Source: Lactifluus volemus (Eukaryota; Basidiomycota; Agaricomycetes; Russulales; Russulaceae). Taken from it: a stretch of DNA of 64,000 nt. The DNA lies in contig WTXI01000142.1 in the NCBI GenBank assembly GCA_022376515.1, positions 1-64,000 of the forward strand. Reading direction: 5' to 3'. Below, piece by piece: positions 45,017 to 55,555 of the stretch (the first letter of the stretch is position 1; the number at the start of each line of letters is the position of its first letter). The position numbers were made by a program, and so were the translations under genes. The notes under the pieces were generated by a model. The model was not told the DNA's origin. It saw only the letters and a list, made by a program, of their open reading frames with translations, and made no database searches.

Positions 45017-45388
45017 ACTTTTTTTTATAGAATCAGCATTTACAAAGCGCAGCATGCATACTAAAAACAAAAACGCACTCGGTCACCAAAGCTCACCAAC
45101 TAAATAACTAACTGACAGCAACGTGGGTGGGAGGAAGATGAATGTGGCAAAGTGTGGGTGTGTGGGGGTTTGAGGGAGTGGAGAGCGAGGGGCGATCATC
45201 CGTGGTCTTCCGGGGTTGTCTCTGGGTCTAATACATGCTTGGGTCGCTTCAATGAACTCTGCGAGGGGCTTGCCTCCTGCTGAGGTCCCAAAGATCGTGT
45301 CGATAGCGAGGTCGGCGGTCACTGAGGAATCGATCTCGTGCTTCTCTGAAGAAATGGTATTCGAGGATGACGGGAGTCACGTTGTCGC
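45017..45388 (-). mobile_element. 5'-truncated LINE, tail only (copy 3)
   Basis: On the minus strand it reads SSVTADLAIDTIFGTSAGGKP, then LAEFIEATQACIRPRD, and ends TGTAAATGCTGATTC with a short A-rich tail (T run at 45019-45026 on the plus strand). This is the same tail family as copies 24869 and 53538, but with an older look. GTTGAC occurs on both sides (45011-45016 and 45389-45394) and may be the remains of a target duplication. It lies between the promoter box of the 45525 gene and the partner relic, so it split the shared promoter region. Confidence 0.7.
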
Positions 45389-45420
45389 GTTGACTCGGAC
45401 CTCTGCACTCCGGCCGCTGG

Positions 45421-45440
45421 GGCCGAGCCCGAGTCGGAGA
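45421..45440 (+). promoter_or_regulatory. Conserved promoter box of the 45525 gene
   Basis: GGCCGAGCCCGAGTCGGAGA is the extended form, shared with the minus-strand gene at 34841. It lies 84 bases before the ATG. Confidence 0.6.
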
Positions 45441-45524
45441 CTGAAACACTGGAGATGCACATGGCGTCTGTTCGACCACTGTACTGTACAATACAGTAGT
45501 TGGCGGTCAACCTCATTAACGCGA

Positions 45525-47118
45525 ATGAATAGCCGATCCACAGACTCAAACAGCAAGAGCATTGTTGCACGTCAACGAAAAAAACCGCAAATTCTGAATC
45601 AACAAGGGCCGGGTAAGACTCATCAAGAATAACCATAACGATTGCTGAGTTGAGTTGTATGTTGTAGGTCAGGCGTTCCAACGCGTAACGATCGGATCTC
45701 TTCCCGACATTGTCCTTCTAGACATATTCGATTTTTATCCAGTTCTCCTCAGCAAAAACAATATAGGGGAACGTGTATGGAATTGGGAGAAGCTGGTACA
45801 CGTTTGCCAACGATGGCGATACCTCATTTTCGAATCACCAATCCGTCTCAAACTGCAGCTTTTTTGCACGGAGAGATCGCCTATGAGGAAGTTGTTGGAC
45901 GTCTGGCCAGCATATCCTCTCGTTATCATGATCCGATTCAACCACGATGACTATTATTGGTTGGATCGTGGCAACCCCGAACACTTGCTCAAACGCAGCT
46001 TGCATTCAGACAACCTCATTGCCGCATTCGAGCATCGTGACCGCATACGCCAGATTGGTATTATCGATCCACCGGATTATCTTTGGGAACAAATTGTCAC
46101 GGCAATGCAGGGGCCATTTCCAGCATTGAGATCTTTTTCCTTTGAGTTAAAGATTTTCAAGGGTCTTCAAATTCCCGATACATTCTTAAATGGATCTGCC
46201 CCGTGTCTACAAGATCTCGTTCTCCGGGAAATTTCGTTTCCCTTGTTGCCACGAGTCCTCTCGTCTACAAGCAACCTCACATCTCTTTATCTATTCAATA
46301 TACCTAAGTCTGGGTACATCCCTCCCGAGACCATGGCCACATCCCTTTCTGCGTTTCCAAGGCTCAAATCCCTTATTATCCACTTCAATAGTAGTATCCT
46401 GATGCCTGACCTTCAACGGAGAAACCAAGCTTCGCCGCCACGTTTTGTTCTCCCCGCTCTCACTTCCTTGGGATTTCAAGGTGTGAGCAAGTATTTGGAC
46501 GTCCTCGTGGCCCGAATGGATTCCCCTCTACTCAATGACTTCTACATAACCTTCTTCTATCAGCCTGCCTTTGACATCCCGCAAGTTAATCGATTCTTTG
46601 GAAACCTAGCCTCGTTCAGGCCGTCCACTCTAACCCTGATATTCAATTCGCGTTCCGGCGCCACTATATGTCTACCCTCTCGTCTCTCTGCGAGTCCTCA
46701 TTGGTGGCAAATCACGTGTTTGGACGTAGATTGCCAAGTCAAGTCTGTAGCACAGATATGCAGCCAGATTCGGTCCTTCCGCTCTAGCGTCAAGTCACTC
46801 AACATTAAGTGCCACGGCCTCGGGCCTTCAAGATATTCCCCCACGTCATGGCTCCAACTCTTTCGGTCATTTACTTCTGTGCAAAGTCTTGAAATACCTG
46901 CCACGCTAGAGCCGTTTGTCGCCGCTGCATTACAAGGCCTCCCGGGAAAATCAGCTGCCGAAGTATTCCCCTCACTACACAGCCTTTGGATTGTGGGGAA
47001 ATCTTTAAACGAACTTGTGCAGCAGGGAATACAATCGTTTATCGCAGCACGCCAGCACTCTGGTCGCCCTGTTGCTGTCTTTCGCCTCGAAATTCGATTA
47101 AGGACCGCGACATCGTAA
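45525..47118 (+). CDS. F-box protein, group III, two exons, 512 aa
   Basis: Exon 1 is 45525-45612 (MNSRSTDSNSKSIVARQRKK to LNQQGP), intron 45613-45667 (55 bases), exon 2 45668-47118. The F-box part starts near residue 40 (SLPDIVLLDIFDFYPVLLSK, then LVHVCQRWRYLIF). The segment after LLDVWPAYPLVI is unusually long and polar (DDYYWLDRGNPEHLLKRS), one of the two places where family members differ most. Then LNGSAPCLQDL, GYIPPETMATSLSAF, YLDVLVARMDSPLL and VNRFFGNLASF; the end is FIAARQHSGRPVAVFRLEIR. It is paralogous to the inverted 34841 gene. A LINE tail sits about 140 bases before the ATG, just beyond the promoter box. Confidence 0.87.
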
Positions 47119-48095
47119 GATCAGTCACGCACTGGCGGCCGCTGTCATTTGAACTATTCACATTTGGAGCGCCTCTCGTCTCCTTTTTCCAACGCTCTCC
47201 TTACAATTCTTTTTGCAGTTCTGCGTCATGGCCTCATCAGCAACCCTCCCGTTCATACTATTAAATTACATTCTTATGCCCTCGTTCGTTTGAATAACCC
47301 ATGTCTGATTCCCTTGACTGACCCATCGACCTGCGGTTTTTATCCAAAACTTTGATTGAATTATTTTTGCATTTGTACTGAATGCGTTACTATTTACATT
47401 GATCACCCGTAGCTACTAACTACGGCAGAACAAGTTGGTTCCCTAACCCTAACCCCTTCTGTACGCTCCTGTGTGCCTCGAGTTGTCTTAGATTCCCCTG
47501 GAATATTTGTGGGGGGCGTACTTGCCTCAGCCAGACCACCAAAAGTTGGAACGATAAAAATAGCACGTAGAAGAAAAGAGATATCAATTGAAGGTTATTG
47601 CGATGCCAACCTAGACTCCCGTATCTTTCCAGCTGACCAACTTACACTCCTCGCATCGATCACCCGGATCTCGACTTGGTCAAAGATAGAAACCGTGCGA
47701 AACGCGTGACAATCCCGAAAACCAATACTCGCAAAGAGCGCGACGCTGTGTAGCCCCAAATTGCGCCACGACATAGCCCATTCGCATACCCAGCTTGTCT
47801 CACACGTAATTAGGAGTAACGCCGACACAGCATGCCCAATGCACGCCCCTGACTGCGGTAATGCGGGCTTTACGGGTGCAGTGATGTACAGTACATCGGT
47901 TTTTTCCAGTTCACGGGTGAGGCGAAGCGGTTATCATCACATCGCACTCGACATCGCCATCGAACTCTTAAAGGAGAGTTTGATATCGCCAATCATTCGG
48001 TAGTGCACCGACATATCCTCCATCGATTTGTGGGCCATTGGTTGAGTCAGGAGGAAGGGTGTAGAGGCTCGTTGTTGAAGTCGCAGCGGCCGCCG
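47119..48095. other. Intergenic: short flank and minus-strand partner block
   Basis: About 47120-47420 is the 3' flank, poorly kept. About 47590-47960 is the partner block (CACGGGTGAGGCGAAG at about 47914 is the 3' end of the partner). From about 48060 it is promoter. No intact gene was seen. Confidence 0.45.
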
Positions 48096-48109
48096 GGCCG
48101 AGTCGGAGA
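48096..48109 (+). promoter_or_regulatory. Conserved CCG-N3-CGG promoter box of the 48191 gene
   Basis: GGCCGAGTCGGAGA lies 81 bases before the ATG. Confidence 0.6.
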
Positions 48110-48190
48110 CTGAGCCATCCCACGTGCCCAGCCAGCGTCCAACTCCGACTCACAGTTGAAGTCACGGTCGCAAATGAAACTTTGATGTAA

Positions 48191-49773
48191 ATGGACTCCC
48201 GTTCCGTGGGCTCAAACAGCAATAACATTGTCCCACTTCAAGAGAGAAAATCACTCCAAGGACCGAGTAAGGCTCATCAGGAATAACCCACAACTATTGC
48301 TGAGTCGTGTTGTATGTCGTAGGCCAGGCGTTCAAACGCGTAACAATCGAATTTCTCTCCGACAATGTCCTTCTAGACATATTCGATTTTTATCGAGCTA
48401 TCGTGAACGAAGGCAACAATGAAGATGCATGGAATCGAGATGGCTACTGGCAGAAGCTGGTGCACGTATGCCAACGGTGGCGATACGTCATTTTTGAATC
48501 CCCGATCCGTCTCAATCTGGAGCTTTTTTGCACGGAGAAATCACCCGTGAGGAAGTTGTTGGATGTTTGGCCACCAATTCCCATCGTTATCGTATTTTCC
48601 CGCCGGTCGACATGGTTTACCCGCATCAGCGGCCTGAACGGCCTGAACCTCGACGACCTCTTTGCCGCATTGGAGCATCGCGATCGCGTACGCCAAATTA
48701 GTATCACCAATTTTCTATGGGATCAAATTGTTACAGCAATGGAGGTGCCGTTTACGGCATTGACCTCTCTTTGGTTAGAGTCAAAGGATTCTGAGATTTC
48801 CCTTCCCTATACATTCTCGAATGGATCCGCGCCGTGTCTACAAGATCTCACTCTCCGGGCAATCTCATTTCCGTCTCTGCCACGATTTCTCTCGTCTTCA
48901 AGTGACCTCAGATCTCTTCATCTGGTCGATATCCCTAGTTCTGGGTATATTCCACCTGAGACAATGGTCAGATGCTTGTCTGCCTTGCCAAAGCTCGAAT
49001 CACTTGCTATCGGTTTCAAACTCCCAAAGACGCACCGGCCTCACCCCCAAGGAGACTCACCGGGGTTTGTCCTCCCAACTCTCACAAAGTTGCAATTCAA
49101 GGGTGTGCCCGAGTACTTGGAACGATTCACGGCCCACATCGATGCCGCCCCTCTACTCTATGACTATTCCATAACCTTTTCCCAACGCATAACCTTCCTC
49201 CCGAGGCCTGACCTTGTTTACATCCCCCAAACCATTCGGTTCTTTGGTCACCTAGACTCGTTCAGGCCATCCAGTCTTGCCCTCGTATTCGATCTGTATT
49301 GCAGAACCGCCACCATCTATTTCCCCTCAAAAACAAAGTGTCATTCCGCGTCTCGCCCCTCGTGGGAAATCATATGCCATAGGTTAGATTGGCAAGTCAT
49401 TTCTGTAGCACATATATGCAGCCAGATTCCACCCTTCCGTTCTAGCATCAAGTCACTCATCATCAAGTACCAGGGCCTTTTGGACCACATCAAGCAAGAC
49501 GAGATATATTCCACGCCGTGGGCCCAACTTTTTAACTCGTTTACCTCTGTCCAGAACCTGATCATACCCGCCGCGCTAGAGTCATCCATCGCAGCTGCGT
49601 TGTTGCAAGGGCTCGACAGTGAATCAACTGCCGAAGTATTCCCCTCGTTACGCTCCCTTTCCATCATCGAGGATATCTCAGACGAAGCTCCACAACAAGG
49701 CATACAATCGTTCATCGCATCCCGCCAGCAGAAAGGTCGCCCCATCGTTGTCTCTTACCGCAAGTCCTCGTGA
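48191..49773 (+). CDS. F-box protein, group III, two exons, 508 aa
   Basis: Exon 1 is 48191-48266 (MDSRSVGSNSNNIVPLQERK to LQGP, 25 codons plus one base), shorter than usual because the QQ is reduced. The last exon base is A, not G, which turns the joint codon from Gly or Asp to Ser but keeps phase. The intron is 48267-48322 (56 bases); exon 2 is 48323-49773. The F-box part is less regular (FLSDNVLLDIFDFYRAIVNEG, Ser for the usual Pro, then LVHVCQRWRYVIF). The variable segment is VFSRRSTWFTRISGLNGLN. Later parts carry an insertion in the usual FDIPQ region (RITFLPRPDLVYIPQ) and end FIASRQQKGRPIVVSYRKSS. The open frame is intact. Confidence 0.85.
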
Positions 49774-50431
49774 CGACATTGTAAGGCCAGCACAGCAAGC
49801 CACCGTCCTTAGAACCATCCGCATTTACTTCCATCCACTCGTTCCCTCTCCTCCTTCCGCCATCTGCCCTTTAACGGCGACCCTCACTGATATACCATAC
49901 CATGCCCTACGCCTTCGTGTTCGCAACATCATCTCGGTCACGACTACTGTATACGCTACGGGCGCGGTGCTGTGGTATATGTGGTGTTCAATTTACAAAA
50001 AGCTCTGATACCCTACATGTGCCGGTTTCGTTCTGGAACACCCCGCATCTCCTTTATGCCACGCTCTCCTTTCCCTGACCATGCTTTCTTGCCGTTCCGC
50101 ATCTTTGTCCCCTTGACGGCGCTTTGGAATCAACAGACAGATCCAGCGTCGATCGTTGCGTCGTCTCCTCTGTAAATACAATATCAACTGCAGTGTCACA
50201 CAGCAGCACCGCCAGAATGGTTGTGGAAGGCCGGTATAAGCGTTACGGACATTTTGAGTATGATAATACCATGACAACTTTTAACATGCCCTGTTCTAGG
50301 GATGACAGTTATTGGCAACGAAAGGCTGGAACGGACTGCATACACACCGACTCGGATGGGGACTAGGATAGGGAGGCAATGTTGACTGACGCGTTGACTC
50401 AGACGCGGGACGCGTCGCGTGTCCAAGTCCC
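49774..50431. other. Intergenic: 3' flank; partner block not seen
   Basis: About 49780-49970 is the 3' flank. About 50190-50420 matches no other spacer well; TGACAGTTATTGGCAACGAA (about 50304) recalls the CACGACAATTATTAGCAAG word of other promoters. No coding sequence was seen. Confidence 0.4.
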
Positions 50432-50445
50432 GGCTGAGTCGGAGA
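50432..50445 (+). promoter_or_regulatory. Variant promoter box, displaced from the 50752 gene
   Basis: GGCTGAGTCGGAGA is one base off the family word and destroys the first half-site (CTG for CCG). It is 306 bases from the ATG, not 45-85. Confidence 0.45.
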
Positions 50446-50751
50446 CTGAAATATAAGGACATCTGGACGCAAAACGCCACGTCCCCATGCTTTTCCCTTT
50501 CATCACTTGAAACAATACCCACTTCGCCACATCGCCTCATAAAATCTCTTGCCCACCACATTTTGACACCCGCTTTTACTTTATTCCTTGTACCATGCCT
50601 TCTATTGTCTCTTTCCTGTATATATAGCCCTACCTAATCCATCAGTCTTGTGTTCTCTCTTTCACGAAACCTCTCTTGTGATCTAAGTCCTGCCTCGTCT
50701 CTTCTCAACGTTCCAGCGTCTTCCGAAGTTCTCAGTACAGCATCCTTGGGA
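50446..50751 (+). promoter_or_regulatory. Extra core-promoter-like stretch before the 50752 gene
   Basis: About 300 bases lie between the displaced box and exon 1, with no match in the other units. They hold TATATATAG at about 50621 and long CT-rich tracts (TTCTCTCTTTCACG, CTCGTCTCTTCTC), as in strong fungal promoters. This gene may therefore be read from its own start site. Confidence 0.4.
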
Positions 50752-52367
50752 ATGGATGCCTGCTCGATAGGCTCAAACAGAAATAACGTTGTTGCACGTC
50801 AACGAAAGACTCGGAAATTGCTGATGCAACAAGGACCAGGTAAGACTCATCATGAACAACTAAACGGTCCAAACCACAGCGATTGCTGAGTTGTGTTGTA
50901 TTGCATGTTGTAGACCCAGTGATCCAACGAGTAACAATTGGATCGCTCCCTGACAATGTCCTCGTAGAGATATTCGATTTTTGTCAAGTTGTCATCAATA
51001 AATTCTACCCCGAATCTCCATGGAACTGGGAGAAGCTGGTGCACGTATGCCGAAGATGGCGATACCTCGTTTTTGAATCGCCACTCCGTCTCAATCTGCA
51101 GCTGTTTTGCACGGAGAACTCGCCTGTGAGGAAGTTGTTGGACGTCTGGCCAGCATTTCCTCTCGTTATCCTATTCCGAGCCTACAACGTTTATCCGTGG
51201 TCGGAACCCGGAGACAGTTTCGACTCGGATGACCTCATTGCCGCATTGGGGCATCGTGATCGCGTGCGCCAGATAGATATCCACAGTCCCCCAGAATTTC
51301 TATGGGAACAAATTGTCATGGCAATGCAGGAACCATTTCCGGCATTGAAATCTCTTTCGTTTTCGTCATCGAGTTGGACGACTCAAGTTCTCCCTCAAAT
51401 CCCCGATACATTCTTGAATGGATCTGTCCCGTGTCTACGAGATGTCTCTCTCTCGTCAATCTCCTTTCCGTCGTTGCCACGACTCCTTTTGTCTACAAGC
51501 AACCTCGCATCCCTTCATCTTTTCGGTATACCTGAATCTGGATACATCACACCCGAGACAATGGCTACATCCCTCTCGGCGCTGCCAAAGCTCAAATCCC
51601 TTATGATTAATTTCGAATCCCCGACACCTCACCCCCAACGAAGAAACAGACCTGTACCTCCACCGACCCGGTTTGTTCTCCCCGCTCTCACTCGGTTGGA
51701 ATTTCAAGGTGTGAGCGAGTACTTGGAAGTTCTCGTGGCCCAAATCGATGCCCCTCTACTCGATGACTTCTACATATCCTTCTTTCAGCAGCTTGTCTTT
51801 GACATCCCCCAAATCATTCGGTTCTTTGGCCACCTAGACACGTTCAGGTCATCCAGTCTGTCCTTTCATTTCGATTCGGGTTTCAACGCGTACATCGATT
51901 TTCCCTCAAACACACCGCGTCATTCCGCAGGTCTTCGCTCGTGGCGAATCATGTGTAATAGGTTAGATCAACAGGTCATTTCTGTAGCGCAGATATGCAA
52001 TGAGATCCTGCCCTTCTACTCTGGCATAGATTCACTCAGCATTACGTGCCGGGGCCTGGACCGTTACACGGACCCTTTTCAGTACGACTGGCCAGACGAG
52101 ATAGATTTCGCGTTATGGTCCGAACTTTTTCACCCATTCATCTCTGTCCACAGCCTGGACATACCTTCCACGCTAGTAGAGCCGTTCGTCGCAACTGCGT
52201 CACAAGGGCTCACAGGAGAATCCGTTCCCGAAGTATTCCCCTCGCTACGTAACCTTTTTATCATTGGGGATATCTCAGACGAAGATGCCCAACGACACAT
52301 GGAATATTTCGTCGCGGCCCGCCAGGAGAATGGCCGTCCTATCACTGTCTCTCACCGCGAGGCGTAA
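50752..52367 (+). CDS. F-box protein, group III, two exons, 513 aa
   Basis: Exon 1 is 50752-50839 (MDACSIGSNRNNVVARQRK to LMQQGP), intron 50840-50913 (74 bases, with the acceptor after TGCATGTTG), exon 2 50914-52367. The F-box part starts near residue 40 (SLPDNVLVEIFDFCQVVINK, then LVHVCRRWRYLVF), then LLDVWPAFPLVI and the variable LFRAYNVYPWSEPGDSFD. It continues LNGSVPCLRDVSL, GYITPETMATSLSALPKL, YLEVLVAQIDAPLL and IRFFGHLDTF, and ends FVAARQENGRPITVSHREA. The run LSITCRGLDRYTDPFQYDWP is longer than in other copies. Clean frame. It sits downstream of a promoter unlike those of its neighbours. Confidence 0.87.
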
Positions 52368-53493
52368 TAACAGCACTGTAGGGTCAGCAACGGCCATTTT
52401 CCATGGAACCCTCCGCAGTTGTTTCCTTCCAATGTACCCTGTTCAAGTCCTGTACGCCGTAACGTTGCCTTGGCTACAAGCACCGTTTACTAAGCCTCGG
52501 CTATTTGTGCCATGTCACCACTGGCCCATGTTGCGTTTACTCTCCCCGTGAATCTGAATCCCTGATACCCGGTTTCGTTATTGATTTTCTAGGATTCCTG
52601 TGTCGTTTCTCTGTTTCCTTATCTTAGCGGTTCAACACCAGTAGTAGCCCTCCCTTTGTACTACAGTCTTCGCGGGCTCCGAGTACTACGTGAGAGTTCC
52701 TTTGAACTGCAGCCTTTATACCGCCATGTTGAGACATTAACTCTGCATCTGTACCTAAATATGTTACTATTTACATCAACCATCTGTAGCTACTGATCTA
52801 AAATGTATTTTAAACACGGAGAGCCGTGGGATGAGGGAGGGACACGGAGGTTGTTTCTCTAGCGCCCCTTCTGTTTGTATGTCCCTCTGTGCCTGTGAAT
52901 TCAAAGAAGAAAGAGATTTCGGTATCAACGGAAGACTTATTAATAATCAGAAACAGTTCAAACCCAAACCAGGGCTCCCAAAGGGCGCAACGCTGCCGCG
53001 AATGACTATATCATCACTTCGCACTCGACCTCAAACTCAGGCCTCTGGCCCGGGATCCTCAGAGTCGCGCGAGTTCTTGAAGAAGATGGCTCTTGAGGAC
53101 ATTGCAAGCCTTGCGAAGGATATGAGTGTAGTAAGGTCTGGACGCCGGGGAAAATGGGCGAATTGGCTGCTTGGGTGGCTGTAAAGGAAAAGGAAAACTG
53201 CCACACACCATCCTCGTCCTCTTACCTCCTCATCCACGTTTTATAAACATTGGGGATTTCATCGCGCTGTACGTCGAGTCACCCGGGCCAGAGCGGTGTG
53301 GGCTCGTGTACTCCTCGTCTACTACTGGTGGGTCGTTTCTCGCTCGCTCGCGATGAGCTTAGATATGCATGCGTGATAATGCTCGGATCACCTGGGCGGA
53401 GGAATAGACACGGTACTGTATATAGCGTTTTATTGCGAAGAGCTATCGTTGGCTCTTGCGTTGGCTCCTCGGTGAGGCATCTCCGGCACGCGG
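52368..53493. other. Intergenic: 3' flank and minus-strand partner relic
   Basis: About 52380-52560 is the flank. About 52900-53210 is the partner block on the minus strand. It is poorly kept in the body but with a clear end RPEFEVECEVMI (minus strand, 53050-53010). About 53260-53490 is promoter. Confidence 0.45.
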
Positions 53494-53506
53494 GGCCGAG
53501 TCGGAG
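53494..53506 (+). promoter_or_regulatory. Conserved promoter box of the 53995 gene, split off by a LINE
   Basis: GGCCGAGTCGGAG is now 489 bases from the ATG. Without the LINE tail and one copy of its target repeat the distance would be about 80, as in the other genes. Confidence 0.55.
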
Positions 53507-53537
53507 CTGCAAACGAATACTCAACCACCTGGTCGCG

Positions 53538-53931
53538 GTCTCGCATTGCCCATTGTACACAGACGCCCGCCAAGAAATCCTCCGCCCGATCGACCGCGAT
53601 ATTTCCCTCCCCGTTCTCCTAGGCACAGCCGAGGGTGGTGCTGCCATGACCCGCTTCCTGAAAGCGACGCGCGCCTGCATAGCCCCGAGAGAAGCGTGGA
53701 ACCCGGGATGATGTCCCCTTAGATAGATTGTACACCTTCTCACTGTAGATAGTACCCACTCTCTACTCCCTTCCCCGCCCCAAAAACAGCCATCCTTCCG
53801 TCCAGCCCAACGTTATACCTCACCCACACTCCCCCCGCCGCCTGATCCATTCCTGTACCCATAGGGACCGCGTCTTTGTCATAGTCACATGTTGCGGGAT
53901 ATAAATGCTGATTTAAAAAAAAAAAAAAAAA
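53538..53931 (+). mobile_element. 5'-truncated LINE, tail only (copy 2)
   Basis: A 394-base insertion ending TATAAATGCTGATTT and 16 A's (53916-53931). CCACCTGGTCGCG stands at 53525-53537 and again at 53932-53944, an exact 13-base target duplication. The coding part reads RDISLPVLLGTAEGGAAMTR, then FLKATRACIAPRE, ending TGA at about 53709-53711: the extreme C-terminus of a fungal LINE reverse transcriptase protein. It inserted between the promoter box and exon 1 of the next F-box gene. The exact repeat and clean tail show a recent event. Confidence 0.87.
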
Positions 53932-53994
53932 CCACCTGGTCGCGTGGCTGCGGTTCTTACCTGCCAGTCAACCAAGTCAACTTCCTTGATGAAA

Positions 53995-55555
53995 ATGAAT
54001 GGCCGTTCCGTATCCCCGAACCGCAAGGACATTGTTGTACATCAACGGAAGAAATCGTTGACTCAACAAGGGCCAGGTAAGACCCATCAGGAATACCGAT
54101 ACAATCACTGAGTTTTGTGTTATAGGCCCAGTGGTCCAACGAGTAACAATCGGATCTCTCCCCGACAATGTCCTCCTAGAGATATTCGATTTGGGTAAAG
54201 TCGTCGTCGGATATTACTGCAGTGATGAATGTCCACAGAATTGGGAGAAGCTGGTGCATGTATGCCAACGATGGCGATATGTCATTTTTGAATCACCAAT
54301 CCGTCTCAATCTGCGGCTCCTTTGCACGGAGAAATCGCCCGTGAGGAAACTATTATATGTCTGGCCACCATTTCCTCTCGTTGTCGAATTCTGCTACGAT
54401 CATGATTGGTCTGAATCGGACAACCCCCAAGACAGCTTCTACGACAACCTCATGGCCGCATTGGAGCATCGTGATCGCGTACGCCAGATTGCCATCGTCA
54501 TTCCACCCGATTCTCTGTGGAAAAGAATTGTCACAGAAATGCAGGAACCATTTCCAGCGTTGAGTTCTCTTACCCTTGAATCGTTTCAGGAGATTCTTCT
54601 TCCCGACACATTTTTTAATGGATCCGCGCCATGTCTACAAGATCTCTCTTTCTTTGAAATATCATTTCCGTCGTTGCCACGACTCCTCTCGTCTACAGGC
54701 AACCTCACATCTCTTCGTCTGGTCGAAATCCCTAATTCCGGGTATATCCCACCCGAGACAATGGCTGCATGCCTGTCAACGTTGCCCAAGCTCAGATGCC
54801 TTTTCTTCATGTTCGAATCCCCGACACCTCACCCCCAACGAAGAAACAGACCGGTACCCCCACCGAACCGGTTTATTCTCCCCGCTCTCACTCTGTTGGA
54901 ATTTCAAGGTGTCAGCGAGTACTTGGAAGTCCTCGCTGCCTGCATCGACGCTCCTCTACTCGATGCCTATCACATAGCCTTCTTCCATCAGCTCGCCTTT
55001 GACATCCCCCAAACCATTCGGTTCTTCGGTCACCTAGAGTCATTCAGGCCATCTAGTCTAACCTTGCAGTTCCATCCGTCCTCCTATGCCTCTATCGATT
55101 TCCCCCCAACAGCGATGCGTTATCCCACGGGTCGTCTCTCATGGGATATCAAGTGTGAAAAATTAGATCGGCAAGTCATTTCTATGGCACAGATATGCAG
55201 TCAAATTCTGTCCTTCCGCTCGAGCGTGAAGTCACTCAGCGTTAAGTGCTCAAGTACGTGCGACGGCATCCCAGCCCCCATCCAACAAGACGAGATAGAC
55301 ACAATGCTATGGTCCCAACTTTTTCAATCATTCGCCTCTGTCCAGAGTCTGGACATACCCGCCATGCTAGAGCTGTCCATCGGGGATGCGTTGAAAAGTC
55401 TCACGGGCGAATCAGCTGCCGAAGTGTTACCCTCCCTAGACAACCTTTCGATAGTGGGGAATACGTTGGACGAAACTGCACATCCAGGGATACAATCCTT
55501 CATCGCAGCCCGCCGGCACAGTGGTCGCCCCGTGGCCGTCTCTCGTCGCAATTGA
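53995..55555 (+). CDS. F-box protein, group III, two exons, 503 aa
   Basis: Exon 1 is 53995-54076 (MNGRSVSPNRKDIVVHQRK to LTQQGP, 27 codons plus one base). An in-frame ATG at 53989 would add Met-Lys; the inner one was chosen by likeness to paralogs. The intron is 54077-54125 (49 bases, the shortest here); exon 2 is 54126-55555. The F-box part starts near residue 38 (SLPDNVLLEIFDLGKVVVGYYC, then LVHVCQRWRYVIF), then the variable EFCYDHDWSESDNPQDSFY. Later come FNGSAPCLQDLSF, GYIPPETMAACLSTLPKL, YLEVLAACIDAPLL and IRFFGHLESF; the end is FIAARRHSGRPVAVSRRN. The frame is intact. Its promoter is interrupted by a LINE tail, so expression may be changed or lost. Confidence 0.87.
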
